DNA of 64,000 bases from Ilex aquifolium (GCA_951799425.1 OX637393.1:30737744-30801743); one strand, 5' to 3'. Shown: positions 11,623 through 22,678, counted from the first letter of the stretch. Numbers and translations: made by a program. Notes: generated by a model from the letters alone, not told the origin.

Positions 11623-12130
11623 CTCTCACTCTCTCTCACACACACACACATTCACAATTATAGTCCTAATACACCAAACACACATACTAGTACACAAAAA
11701 CACACACATACTAATACACAAAAAAAAAAAAAAAAACAAAAGAAGAAGAAGAAGAAGATATGCACATATTACTGCACCAAAAAAAAAAAATACAAGCACA
11801 CACCTTAATACATCAAAATGCATACACTAACACACAAACCCCCCTCCCCCAATACACCAGAAAAAATATACATATATACTAATATACCAGAACACACACG
11901 CACACACATGTACACACATACATAGTAATGCACCAAAACCCCCAACACTAATACACACAAAATAAAATCACACATACTAACACTAAAACATACATACACA
12001 TATACACATAGGCATATGTTAATACACACACACACACACACACACACTCTCTCTCTCTCTCTCTCTTACACCAAAATACACACACACACACAATCACACT
12101 AATACTTCAAAACATATATATACGATATAA
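11355..12130. repeat. CA-rich micro/minisatellite region
   Basis: It holds a (TA)n tract near 11370-11387, a long (CA)n-(CT)n tract near 11587-11650, (AAG)n near 11741-11757, and (AC)n-(TC)n near 12025-12065. All are embedded in a degenerate unit resembling CACACATACTAATACACCAAAA. Open frames read through it are repeat translation, not genes. The reverse complement of the same unit forms the array at 26745-27660. Confidence 0.85.
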
Positions 12131-12261
12131 ACATAATTGTGCAATATGTGGGTGTTGCACTTTTCTTGTGATGTGAGAATTTAGTTAGTGATCCATTCCG
12201 TGAGATTTATTAAACTCTACATTTCAGCAATGATTAGTTTGTGTAAATATAGTGTATTATT

Positions 12262-13330
12262 GTGTTGGAGAAGTGTAGTTTGATCATCCCCAGCACGATT
12301 ATACACATGAAATCACACAAGTAAGACCTAGGGGGTGAATAGTTTTTGACACTTTTCATTAAAACTTACATCAATTGTAGACTTGTTGACCTCAATTACC
12401 AATTAATTAATTGATTAATGAATTAGCGCTTGATGAACAATGAAATAACCTTAATGGAATGAGTGTATTCAAGTATGCCTAATTCAACAATCTCAACAAC
12501 TCCATGCAAATCCGCCATCATTATCCCTCAAATAGCCCTTCCACCGATTTAAACTAGAATGATGATGATTCACGATTCAATAATCACAAAAACATATCAT
12601 AAAACACATGGTTTGTGCGCAATTACATCTACGTGTGTCTATGTGTGCAAAATATGTACTATACATCTTTTACTTCTTTGACAATTGTAGCTTAGCTCTT
12701 TGAGCTTTACACAAATGATCATTTACAATTATCACAACGTACTCTCAACACTTCAAGTGCTATTAATTTTATACATCTTTTTATGCCGCACTTTTGTAGT
12801 TTGTCACTTTTGGCTTTGTGGCATATCTCTATTTTATTAAATTTTAGTTATGTGTTCACCTATCACCAACACTTAGAGTCATTTAAGTTCATTAACAATC
12901 TCAAACTACTAAGAATCTAAATCAATGAAAGTGATTGACTAAACAAGCACTAGGTTTTATAAATATCATAAGGATTAACATTATCCAACCATGTAAGGGT
13001 GAAAGGGACTTGGTTTCAAGTCATGCTCTAGGATTTATAGTCTCTATCCCCTAATGAGACTCATAGTAATGCACTCAATTTATCACCCAAAGTGTGCTTA
13101 CCATGATTAACAATAAAAATAACAAAAGAAAATATTTTTATTTTTTTTCTTTTTTAATTTTTTTTTTGTATTTTTTAAAATAACACAAAAACATGTAATA
13201 TGCATAACAAAATGCAATAATAAGGGAATGCAATTAAGAGTAAATTCTAGAAAAATGTAAACTAGACCTCAAAACTCTTTGTGGATTTTTTTTTTTCTTT
13301 TAAAAAGATAATGTAAATGAAACAAAGAAA
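12262..13330 (-). mobile_element. SIRE-like Ty1/copia LTR fragment (left)
   Basis: From 12299 the sequence reads ATCACACAAG..GACCTAGGGGGTGAATAG, a phrase typical of SIRE/Maximus-type copia LTRs. It aligns to 22388 onward for about 350-400 bp, including the empty-site block AAAACATATCAT near 12590-12605. Beyond about 12660 the two fragments diverge. The start TGTTGGAG near 12262 is the likely outer end. A (T)n/(A)n-rich patch at 13135-13170 lies inside. Exact limits are uncertain. Confidence 0.55.
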
Positions 13331-15177
13331 ACTATTTACAATACATGGGCCTAGTGTATATGATGCAATGCATGAATGTGCATCTAGGATTACACTCTCA
13401 CCTTACCTACTTGTTATGTGACTCAACCACTTTGGTAGCCCTAGGGACTTCCAAAATAACCGAGGTGGTGAGTCTCTCAAAGTCCACACTCATAATCCAA
13501 ATTTACTGTACCTTCCAATTTCTCACATTATTAGCATGTGCAATGCGTGAAGGACTGACTCTCTTATCTCCAGATGTACTTAAGTCTATTTTAGGCTTAG
13601 GAGTAGTGAGAGTATTTTTCAACCTAGCATGTGATCCTTTTGGTGGTGAAAAATTCTAAAGATTTGACTCACTTGATTTACCAACAAGCTTAGTTAGATT
13701 CAAGACTTGGTCATTTAAAACTTTGGATTGATTGGCTAGGTGAGTAAACTTCTTGTTCAAGATTTCCCTAGAGTATATGTAGTTTGTACTTTAGTGACCG
13801 TGCTCTCCACAACTGAAACAAATCAATTTATTGGCATAGGGGTCATGTGCAACCTTTTTAAAATTCTTACCCTTATTACCATTTATTAGCTTTTGGTTTT
13901 GTTCACTAGGGGGGGGGGGGGGGGGGGGGGGGTGGATGAGCTTTAGCATCATCCTTGACAAACACGGCCTTGGAAGTAGTGGTGGTGGTGTAATTATTTG
14001 TGAAACCTAGACCTCTCTTGTCACCCACACTCATCCCTATTGAATATGTCCTATCTAGCTTTTCAAATCCTAGGGAAAACCTTTTAGAGAGTTCATTCGA
14101 TTCTTGAAGGTCTTTGTTTAATTTGGCTAATTTGAATTCAAGGCTCTTCTTTGACTAGATTAGCTCATGACACACTCTCTCAAGAAAACTAATGTTGTCC
14201 TTTAAAGACTTATTCTCATTAATTAGCTCACAAATTTGAGTTTTGGACTTCACCAAGTCTACATCTAGTGTTTCTTTCCCGTCCCCATAAAAATCATCGC
14301 ATGCATCATAAATGTCCTCCACACTTTTGGTCTAATCCTCACTTGAGGATACCTCAAACTTCAAGTTATCTACCTACGTGGTAGGACTTGAGACTTCTTC
14401 ACTATCTTTTTTTCTCTCATCACATGAAGTTTTTAGGTGTGTGCATACAAAACCCATGAAGTTTTTTCAACTTCTTCTAATTAACTCCCGTTTGAATGGT
14501 CGTCACATTTGTTTGAACCTCTCCGATTGAGATCTCAAAATATTTTACATCAAGACGAAGTCATCATATTTGTGACTAAAAGTGAATGATGAATTTACTA
14601 TGTCACACAGTGTGACTTAGAAATCACTAAAGGTTTCATTCTCCTCCAATTTGAAGGGCTCAAATTGAGAATTGTACCTTTGAAGGCAGGGATTCTTCAC
14701 CAACACTATCCCTTCATGGGAAGCTTTCAAAATGACCCAAGCATCCTTGGAGGTCTCACAAGTAGAAATCCTTCGGAACTCATGAGGAGTCACAATATTG
14801 AGTATCACATTCAAGCCTTTTGAGTTTCATCCCACAAACTCATAATCATCCTTGGTTCCAGACTTGTGGAGTTTGAGTCTGTCCACAATGTCACTACCAT
14901 TCGTAGTCATCATGGTAGGATGGCTCCAACCCTCCAATATTTTCAACCACGTACATTCATTAGTCAACTTTAGAAAATCCCTCATTCGAGATTTTTAATA
15001 TGGAGAATTTGTTCCGTCAAACAATGGTGGTCTCCTAACCAACCAACCATCCTTCTATTTGACAATCATTTAATAACAAATTGGTTGTCATATTGAATCT
15101 CAAACAAACAAAATTGGGTCAAGTAAACACAAACTTCAAATATGTCTACCATGTGCCTATGTGCAATTCTCGGGGTA
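13331..15177 (-). pseudogene. Ty1/copia (SIRE-like) gag remnant
   Basis: On the minus strand, 15001-15062 encodes GWLVRRPPLFDGTNSPY, the conserved N-terminus of copia gag. Positions 14617-14814 give the UBN2-type gag core (EFRRISTCETSKDAWVILK..HEG...VKN..LQ...F); stops separate the pieces. Around 13796-13830 a CCHC zinc knuckle survives as CFSCGEHGH, but its last Cys is gone and a stop follows. No copia protease, integrase or RT is found, so pol is deleted between this and the left LTR fragment. The young Athila-like element at 15178 is inserted just upstream of this gag. Confidence 0.75.
13909..13932. repeat. 24-base poly-G run inside copia gag
   Basis: An uninterrupted run of 24 G (C on the gag-coding strand) lies within the region between the gag core and the zinc knuckle. 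It is either a slippage-expanded homopolymer or an assembly artefact. Confidence 0.9.
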
Positions 15178-16106
15178 TGTTGTCCGAATTTGGTATTGAC
15201 AATTAACGTGCAAGTATACACGATCAACAAGTAATAAAGTGATAAGTAGAGTATCGTTCCCACGGAGAATTATTGCTAATAACTTTCAAGTACTAACTTT
15301 ATATCAATTCAATTTTATTTAAACAATTGCAATCAACTATGAATTTACTAATTCAAGAATAAACCTAAATTTAATAAACAAAGATTTAATTTATCAGATA
15401 GAAGAAGTTAAGATTACAACTTCCCCTAATGCTTCGTATAAATCTCTCCACTCTCTTTCCAGTTAATTGATCAAAATAAGTTGTTAACTGAGACTTCAAA
15501 ATTATTTATCAAACCTCTTCTGATAGTAAGATAAGCATATCTATCCCAATTAAATTGTTATATTCCTATGCAAAATAAGTTGGAATAGATTCATTAAGTT
15601 CAAACTCTCATACAAGTTACACACGGCATATAGGTATATTCCTATCCTATAAACAACCCAGCAATTCAATCCGAAGAAGAATTAACCAGTCGCATGTCAT
15701 CATATTCAGATCTAAACCTAGAATTCATCTTCCAATTTCATCTAGGTTATCCAATTAATTGATGGCCAAACAATTATATGTTAAACACAAAATATGACAA
15801 ACAACTCATATATGATCAACAAGAACTAGAAACGAGAGTAGATAAATTTAACTAGACATTAGGTTCCATTGCAATCTTAATAAGAATTTAGTTCATAATG
15901 TAATTGAAAAACATCCTTCTCAAATTAAACAACATCTTAGAAAAATCAAGAAATAAAAGTAAGAGAAAAGAATGAAACTTAGTCGCAAGCTTCAACTCCT
16001 CTCTAGCCTTCAAGTCCGATTTTCTTCGCGTCGGTTCCTTTGATTCTTGCCTTCAATTTTCTATCAATACTTGGTCTTCTCCTTTTTTCAGCCCCCAAAG
16101 TCATTA

Positions 16107-16114
16107 TATTTATA
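16107..16114 (-). promoter_or_regulatory. TATA box, 3' LTR
   Basis: TATAAATA on the minus strand, about 105-225 bases downstream of the palindrome array in the element's sense. The equivalent site in the 5' LTR is 21681-21688. Inferred Pol II promoter element. Confidence 0.55.
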
Positions 16115-16194
16115 TTCCCCTCAAACCCTAGCACATAGGAGACATTAGAGTCCAATTTCGGGTCAAACAAGTCAGAAATCGCGTCCAACTTCCG

Positions 16195-16345
16195 TGGGGG
16201 CGCGCTGGGGTGCTGGGACAGCGCTAGGACAGCGCTATATAGGCAGTAAATGGGCGCTAGGGCGCTAAAACAGCGCTGAAATGGCGCTGGGGAGGCAGTT
16301 TCTGGGCGCCTGGGCGCTGGAACAGCGCTGAAACAGCGCTGGGAA
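16195..16345. repeat. AGCGCT palindrome array in LTR U3
   Basis: Five perfect AGCGCT palindromes (16220, 16231, 16272, 16324, 16335), mostly as ACAGCGCT, plus several GGCGCT variants, in an unusually GC-rich island of an AT-rich LTR. The same array is present in the 5' LTR at about 21768-21918. Confidence 0.8.
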
Positions 16346-16363
16346 GGCAGATTTTGCGCCTTC

Positions 16364-16530
16364 AGCTCTGGACCAGTTTTCGTAAAATCGCCATAACTTT
16401 TGATCCAACCGTTGGATTGAGCTGAAATTTTGACACAATATAGAAGACATCCAGATCTACAACTTTCAGGTTTTAAACTTTTCCAGATTTTGAGTGGATC
16501 ATGGTAAAAATGGAGGAAAACCGAGGTACT
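16364..16530. promoter_or_regulatory. Conserved LTR module with ATCCAACCGTTGGAT palindrome
   Basis: A block of about 165 bp, from AGCTCTGGACCAGTTTT to GGATCATGGTAAAAAT, recurs at 21938-22104 (same element) and, diverged, at 60231-60396 in a different LTR family. Its core is a palindrome holding a MYB-type CCGTTG site. Function is inferred only. Confidence 0.6.
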
Positions 16531-16775
16531 TCCACCAGATGGTGCTAGTTCTAGTGCCTTTGTTACCAAACACCAATACCTCCTTGATTTCTTTCACTTT
16601 TAAGCCTCTAAATCGTTGTTTCCTTACAAATGATCTTGTTTGCATCCAAATGATGATTCCTATCAAATAATATCAAAACACACAAAACAAATAAAAAAGA
16701 ACATAAAATAATTAAAAACTTGCAAATTCCTTAAGCCGAAAGTACTCAATTCGTAGGTATAAAACCGACTCATCA

Positions 16776-16790
16776 AATACCCCCAAACTT
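16776..16790 (-). other. Polypurine tract of the Athila-like element
   Basis: The minus strand reads AAGTTTGGGGGTATT directly before the 3' LTR, the expected place and composition for the plus-strand primer. Confidence 0.75.
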
Positions 16791-18223
16791 AAATCTTTGC
16801 TTGTCCTCAAGCAAAATACTAAGAACAAAAACTATAAAAATTAATTCTAACAACTACCCAAACAATGGATTAATATGAATCTGAATAATGGCCCCAAAAG
16901 TTACTACACATAATAATTCATGGGAAACTTCAAAACAATGCAAAGTCTATCAATTCAACATACTCCTTAATTTTGCCTCCGCTCATGACCCTTTAAATAC
17001 ATGTGCACATTCTAACTGTTTAAACTAGCCATCACCCAGATAAATTTATGTAGTCAAGCGCTCCATAAGAGATACTCAATATCAACTCTATAAACTTACG
17101 TTTCACATCAACCTCTGCTTGTTAAGGCAAAACATATAACTAGAAGGTACAAAGATATTTTTTTTTCTCTCTCTCTTTTTCTCTCATTCAGTGAGTGCAT
17201 TTTATGCTCCATCTCACTTCCTATTGAGCGAGTGCGTTTTACGCTCCATCTCGCCTTTTCTTGAACGAGTGCGTTTTACGCTCCATCTCGTTCTCAACAT
17301 GTGTTTATGAGTGAGTGCGTTTTACGCTCTATCTCTACTCACCACATGCCCCTTTCTTGTTTCTTGTCTTCCTATTTTTCTTTTTCATCTACCTCATGAA
17401 GGATCAAATCAAAATAAATTTTTTTTTTTTTTTTCAGAAACTCTCTCTCTCTCTCTTTTTTTTTTTTTTTTTTAATACACTAACCCATCATAATCAATAT
17501 TTCCCCCAAACTTATATGAATACCTCAATTCGCTTTGATTGATGCTTAAATAAATTTTCTAGAGTTTCACTGATATCTCCCACAAGCACTTAGCCAAATA
17601 AATTCTCTAAATAATAACTAACCAAACAGGTAGATATGTGCTCATGCGTTGAAAAGATCATAAACAGTGTAAAACCAACTAGTATGTCAAACTTCAAACC
17701 CAACATGTTCATTAATTTCCCTTAAATTTACAATTAATCACATTCATCATTGGCCATGATCAAATTCAATCAACCCATTGCTCAAGTTGTACTAAAACAT
17801 GCAATCTAAATGCAAACCTAATAATGCAAATGCAAACAAGAAAACACCCCCAAACTTAAACTAAACATTGTCCTCAATGTGTAAAGTAGGAAAAATTAAG
17901 ACAGAGGACTTCCCTGAGACTTTGCTAGTTCGTATCATCGTCAGCGCCTTTGTCGTCCACGGAGTCGGGAGTGTATTCAGGAAACATAGGTGGGTTGTTC
18001 TTGGCTCCTTGTAAGGCTTTGTGTGTGCTCCAACTTTATGTTCAATCCTTGGGACCTGCAAGCAATTGACATACCAATTAAAATGCACTAACTAACTAAC
18101 TACATTATTTCTTAAAAAAAAAAACTAAATTAAAATAAAATGAAATAAAACTTAGAAACTAAAATTTGGGTTGCCTCCCAATTAGCGCTTGTTTTATAGT
18201 CTTCAGCCTGACTATTCCCTGTT
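16791..18223 (-). other. Non-coding 3' region of the Athila-like element
   Basis: No long frame is present. It contains the tandem repeat at 17191-17340 and poly-T/CT tracts at 17419-17473. Such long untranslated tails downstream of pol are usual in Athila elements. Confidence 0.7.
17191..17340. repeat. Four tandem copies of a GAGTGCGTTTTACGCTCCATC unit
   Basis: Units begin near 17191, 17228, 17266 and 17311 (spacing about 37-45 bp). Each has the imperfect inverted pair GAGTGCG/ACGCTC, so each could form a small hairpin. Confidence 0.75.
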
Positions 18224-19198
18224 TCATCCCGGGTCGGCAAGGGTAATTGAGGTCTTTTGAGGATCAATGTCGCCGCCCCAATAGTGCTTAAGTCTTTGCC
18301 CTTTCACCTTGAAAATTCTTTTCGAATTGGCTTCCTCAACTTTGATTGCTCCATGTAGGAACACCTCCTCTTTATATAGCTTGACGTTCTCAAGAGGGTT
18401 TGAAATGCAACTTCCTACGAATACCCCATTCACTGTCTTTTCAACCACATCAACTCGAGAACATTCTTCCGCTTCCTCTGAAAATTTCATAGCTGAGAAT
18501 ACATTGAATGTAACCTCTTGATCTTGGACTCGCATAGTTAGCTCACATTTTTGTACATCGATAAGTGTTCTCCCCGTTGCTAAGAATGGTCGCCCAAGAA
18601 TAATAGGTATTTCTCTATCTTCCTCACAATCTAAGACTATGAAATCAGCTGGAAAAATGAACTTATCCACTTTAACTAGAACGTCCTCAACTATGCCCCT
18701 TGGATAAGTGAGTGATCTATCTGCAAGCTGCAATGTAACATTAGTAGGCTTCGCTTCCTTCAAACCCAAATTCTGATAAACTGAGAGCGGCATTAAGTTA
18801 ACACTAGCTCCTAAGTCACACAATGCTTTCCCAAAAAATTGGCTGCCTATTGTGCATGGAATTGTAAAACTACCCGGATCTTTGAGCTTTGATGGTAGCT
18901 TCTTTTGAAGAATAGCACTACATTCCTCCGTAAGTGCCACTGTCTCAAAATCACCTAGTTTTCTCTTCCTTGACAGAATTTCCTTCAAAAATTTCACATA
19001 GTTAGGCATGTTCTCCACTGCTTCTGCGAAAGGGATATTTATTTGGAGCTTCTTAAACACTTCCATGAATTTGGAAAACTGCTTATCCCACTTCTGTTTC
19101 TGCAAACGTTGTGGAAATGGCACGGGAGGCACAATAGGACTCTGCTTGCTTCCATTAGAACATGCAACATGATCTTCTTCCTTCTTTTCGTGTTCCAT
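18224..19198 (-). CDS. Athila-like protease fused to integrase C-terminal tail
   Basis: A 324-codon ORF in the same frame as gag. Residues about 36-105 are the linker seen in Athila polyproteins (KQFSKFMEVFKKLQINIPF). Residues 115-235 are an aspartic protease domain with active-site DLGAS at 128-132 and the ILGRPFLATG motif at 200-209. After NPLE (about 267-270) the sequence abruptly changes to KEEVFLHGAIKVEE and IFKVKGQRLKHYWGG. That pattern normally ends Athila integrase (HGAIEI...FKVNGQRLKHY). RT, RNase H and the integrase core are therefore missing by an in-frame deletion. The start at 19198 is the first ATG after the amber codon that separates it from gag; in vivo it may instead be made by readthrough. 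The fusion point is inferred from motifs. Confidence 0.85.
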   Translation of the reverse strand: MEHEKKEEDHVACSNGSKQSPIVPPVPFPQRLQKQKWDKQFSKFMEVFKKLQINIPFAEAVENMPNYVKFLKEILSRKRKLGDFETVALTEECSAILQKKLPSKLKDPGSFTIPCTIGSQFFGKALCDLGASVNLMPLSVYQNLGLKEAKPTNVTLQLADRSLTYPRGIVEDVLVKVDKFIFPADFIVLDCEEDREIPIILGRPFLATGRTLIDVQKCELTMRVQDQEVTFNVFSAMKFSEEAEECSRVDVVEKTVNGVFVGSCISNPLENVKLYKEEVFLHGAIKVEEANSKRIFKVKGQRLKHYWGGDIDPQKTSITLADPG

Positions 19199-19270
19199 AT
19201 TCTTGCTATCTTCATCCTTACTATCATCTCCAAGTGACTGTTTTGGAGTTCCACCAACAACTTCATGTAA

Positions 19271-20620
19271 CTATTTTCCACTTCGTAATGAAATAGCATT
19301 GCAGTACTCCTTACATTCCCTCTTAGGATTGATCTTCGTATCACTAGGTAGAGTGCCTTGAGGTCTGTTGTTAATGGCATTAGCAAGTTGACCCATTTGA
19401 TTTTCCAGGTTTCGAATTGATACATCCTGACTGTTCATCCTGGTCTCACTCTGTGCTATAAACTTGGAAAACAACTCCTCCAAATTTGACTTATTTTCTT
19501 GCTGTGGTGGAGCTTGATTTTGAAAGCCTGGTGGGTATGATTGTCTTGGAGCTGAGGATTGGGCTTGATTATTGTTCCAAGAAAAACCCGGATGATTCCT
19601 CCAACCAGGGTTATAATTGTTGGAATTGTTACTATATTGTTGCCTGTTGTGGTTACCAATGTATTGTATCGACTCTGGATTAATCGCACATTGATCACTC
19701 GAATGGTTCCCTGCACACAATTCACAAACAACTGCCACACTCTGAATAGGTTGCACTGCTAGAGCATCAATCTTCTTTGACAACGTAGCAACCTGTGCAG
19801 CCAATGCAGTAACTGCATCAACTTCATAAATCCCTGCTACCTTTGGCTGATTGATCCTTGTAGAAGGCCACTGATAATTGTTTGCAGCCATCGTCTCTAA
19901 TAACTCGTATGCTTCATCGAAATTCTTCCCCATCAATGCCCCTCCTACAGCTGCATCGATACTGGTTCGGGCAGTACTAAACAACCCGTTGTAGAACGTC
20001 TGAACTTGCAACCACTTAGGAATACCATGGTGAGGGCATTTTCGAAGTAAGTCCTTGAATCGCTCCCAAGCTTCATAGAGAGTCTTAGAATCATGTTGTA
20101 CGAATGAAGTGATGTCATTCCTCATCCTTGCAGTTTTAGCTGGTAGAAAGAATTTAGCTAAGAATTTTTGAGCTAAATCTGACCATGTAGTAATAGAACC
20201 CGACGGCAATGAATGCAACCAACTCTTCGCCTTATCACGAAGTGAGAAAGGGAAAAGTCGGAGTCTAATCGCATCTTCAGAAACCCCATTATATCTGAAT
20301 GTGTCGCATATCTCCAGAAAACTCATCAAATGATCGTTCGGGTCATCGTTAGGCAAACCCCCAAACTGCACTGAATTCTGAATCATTTGAATAGTACCCG
20401 GCTTGATCTCAAAATTGTTTGCTTGAATTGCGGGTCTTCGAATGCTCGATTGTATTTCTGTAACAAGAGGCATAGCATAATCTCTTAACGATTTCTGTTC
20501 TTCTTCAGCCATAACTTCTTGGTTGTTTTCTTCTTGACACTGTTTTCGCAAGTTTCGCAGCCTTCTTTCGATTTCTGGGTCGTACGACACTAGCTCCTGA
20601 CCTGTAGATCGTGTTTGCAT
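19271..20620 (-). CDS. gag: Athila-like gag protein
   Basis: An intact 449-codon ORF encoding the capsid/nucleocapsid polyprotein of the element. The N-terminal third carries the gag core: NNFEIKPGTIQMIQNSVQFG, then DPNDHLMSFLEICDTFRYNG, then LRLFPFSLRDKAKSWLHSLP and FLAKFFLPAKTARMRNDI, which match Athila gag. A zinc-knuckle-like CELCAGNHSSDQC lies near residues 297-309, followed by the Asn-rich NNYNPGWRNHPGFSWNN segment characteristic of the family. It ends AISLRSGK and an amber TAG. Relatives usually read SGKQL here, so CAG-to-TAG is likely. The start lies about 105 bp after the primer-binding site. No other damage is seen, so this gag could still be made and could assemble particles. Confidence 0.9.
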   Translation of the reverse strand: MQTRSTGQELVSYDPEIERRLRNLRKQCQEENNQEVMAEEEQKSLRDYAMPLVTEIQSSIRRPAIQANNFEIKPGTIQMIQNSVQFGGLPNDDPNDHLMSFLEICDTFRYNGVSEDAIRLRLFPFSLRDKAKSWLHSLPSGSITTWSDLAQKFLAKFFLPAKTARMRNDITSFVQHDSKTLYEAWERFKDLLRKCPHHGIPKWLQVQTFYNGLFSTARTSIDAAVGGALMGKNFDEAYELLETMAANNYQWPSTRINQPKVAGIYEVDAVTALAAQVATLSKKIDALAVQPIQSVAVVCELCAGNHSSDQCAINPESIQYIGNHNRQQYSNNSNNYNPGWRNHPGFSWNNNQAQSSAPRQSYPPGFQNQAPPQQENKSNLEELFSKFIAQSETRMNSQDVSIRNLENQMGQLANAINNRPQGTLPSDTKINPKRECKEYCNAISLRSGK

Positions 20621-20726
20621 ACAAAATTCAAGAGTACCAACAAAAAAAAATTAAAACAGAAAATTAAATAAGTTTAAACTAAGATCAAACTGATTGAAAT
20701 TAATACTGAAATAATTACTAGAATAA

Positions 20727-20745
20727 GTCCCCGGCAACGGCGCCA
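20727..20745 (-). other. Primer-binding site, tRNA-Asp type
   Basis: The minus strand reads TGGCGCCGTTGCCGGGGAC, a full match to the 3' end of plant tRNA-Asp(GTC) as I know it, six bases inside the 5' LTR. This primer type is usual in Athila elements. Confidence 0.9.
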
Positions 20746-20751
20746 AAAACT

Positions 20752-22349
20752 TGTTGTCCGAATTTGGTATTGACAATTAACGTGCAAGTATACACGATCA
20801 ACAAGTAATAAAGTGATAAGTAGAGTATCGTTCCCACGGAGAATTATTGCTAATAACTTTTAAGTACTAACTTTATATCAATTCAATTTTATTTAAACAA
20901 TTGCAATCAACTATGAATTTACTAATTCAAGAATAAACCTAAATTTAATAAACAAAGATTTAATTTATCAGATAGAAGAAGTTAAGATTACAACTTCCCC
21001 TAATGCTTCGTATAAATCTCTCCACTCTCTTTCCAGTTAATTGATCAAAATAAGTTGTTAGCTGAGACTTCAAAATTATTTATCAAACTTCTTCCGATAG
21101 TAAGATAAGCATATCTATCCCAATTAAATTGCTATATTCCTATGCAAAATAAGTTGGAATAGATTCATTAAGTTCAAACTCTCATACAAGTTACACATGG
21201 CATATAGGTATATTCCTATCCTATACACAACCCAGCAATTCAATCCGAAGAAGAATTAACCAGTCGCATGTCATCATATTCAGATCTAAACCTAGAATTC
21301 ATCTTCCAATTTCATCTAGGTTATCCAATTAATTGATGGCCAAACAATTATATGTTAAACACAAAATATGACAAACAACTCATATATGATCAACAAGAAC
21401 TAGAAACGAGAGTAGATAAATTTAACTAGACATTAGGTTCCGTTGCAATCTTAATAAGAATTTAGTTCATAATGTAATTGAAAAACATCCTTCTCAAATT
21501 AAACAACATCTTATAAAAATCAAGAAATAAAAGTAAGAGAAAAGAATGAAACTTAGTCGCAAGCTGCAACTCCTCTCTAGCCTTCAAGTCCGATTTTCTT
21601 CGCGTCGGTTCCTTTGATTCTTGCCTTCAATTTTCTATCAATACTTGGTCTTCTCCTTTTTTCAGCCCCTAAAGTCATTATATTTATATTCCCCTCAAAC
21701 CCTAGCACATAGGAGACATTAGAGTCCAATTTCGGGTCAAACAAGTCAGAAATCGCGTCCAACTTCCGTGGGGGCGCGCTGGGGCGCTGGGACAGCGCTA
21801 GGACAGCGCTATATAGGCAGTAAATGGGCGCTGGGGCGCTGAAACAGCGCTGAAATGGCGCTGGGGAGGCAGTTTCTGGGCGCCTGGGCGCTGGAACAGC
21901 GCTGAAACAGCGCTGGGAAGGCAGATTTTGCGCCTTCAGCTCTGGACCAGTTTTCGTAAAATCGCCATAACTTTTGATCCAACCGTTGGATTAAGCTGAA
22001 ATTTTGACACAATATAGAAGACATCCATATCTACAACTTTCATGTTTTGAACTTTTCCTAATTCTGAGTGGATCATGGTAAAAATGGAGGAAAACCGAGG
22101 TACTTCCACCAGATGGTGCTAGTTCTAGTGCCTTTGTTACCAAACACCAATACCTCCTTGATTTCTTTCACTTTTAAGCCTCTAAATCGTTGTTTCCTTA
22201 TAAATGATCTTGTTTGCATCCAAATGATGATTCCTATCAAATAATATCAAAACACACAAAACAAATAAAAAAGAACATAAAATAATTAAAAACTTGCAAA
22301 TTCCTTAAGCCGAAAGTACTCAATTCGTAGGTATAAAACCGACTCATCA
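20752..22349 (-). repeat. 5' LTR of the Athila-like element
   Basis: 1598 bp, same length as the 3' LTR. It has TATA at 21681-21688, the AGCGCT array at about 21768-21918 and the conserved module at 21938-22104. Transcription would run leftward into gag. Confidence 0.92.
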
Positions 22350-22678
22350 GGATATCAAGCTTCGATACAAATTGGACAACTGGAATCACACAAGCATGAC
22401 CTAAAGGGGGTGAATAGTTCTTTGACACTTATCACGTAACCTTACACAAATTTTAGACCTATTGGCCTCAATTATCAACTAATTAATTGATTAATGAATT
22501 AACGCTCAATGAACCCCTTTTCCAATGAACAAACCCTTAATGGAAGGAGTAGATGCAAGTATGCCAAATTCAACAATCTCAACAACTCAATGCAAATCCA
22601 TCATCCTTATCTTTCTGATGCCCTTTCTACTGATATTAACCACAAGGACGAGATTCAAGATTTAACAAAAAACATATT
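22350..22678 (-). mobile_element. SIRE-like copia 5' LTR, inner piece, with decayed primer-binding site
   Basis: GCTTCGATACAA near 22360 resembles the complement of the initiator-Met primer site (GCTCTGATACCA). LTR sequence then begins with the GACCTAAAGGGGGTGAATAG phrase shared with 12299-12345. It is cut at 22678 by the solo LTR and resumes at 24849. Confidence 0.6.

Larger units (their letters stand above)
15178..16775 (-). repeat. 3' LTR of the Athila-like element
   Basis: Direct repeat of 20752-22349, same length. It contains a TATA box (16107-16114), an AGCGCT palindrome array (16195-16345) and a conserved MYB-like module (16364-16530). Confidence 0.92.
15178..22349 (-). mobile_element. 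Athila-like non-autonomous LTR retrotransposon, full length
   Basis: A complete 7172-bp element on the minus strand. It has two 1598-bp LTRs (5' at 20752-22349, 3' at 15178-16775), a tRNA-Asp-type primer-binding site, gag, a protease/integrase-tail ORF, a 1.4-kb non-coding tail and a polypurine tract. LTR termini on the minus strand are TGATGAG...GACAACA. The flanks GGGTA (15173-15177) and GGATA (22350-22354) are a target duplication with one mismatch. I count about 22 substitutions and no indels between the LTRs (about 1.4 percent), so it is recent. RT, RNase H and the integrase core are absent, so movement would need helper enzymes. It is inserted between the SIRE-like gag and its 5' LTR. 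Confidence 0.92.

Noticed and set aside
11156-12047. Cys/Val-rich and Tyr-rich predicted proteins (secreted peptide or metallothionein-like)
   Set aside because: They are translations of (CA)n, (CT)n and (TA)n tracts.
13345-13659. 104-codon plus-strand ORF
   Set aside because: It lies antisense to a decayed copia gag region and shows no recognisable domain.
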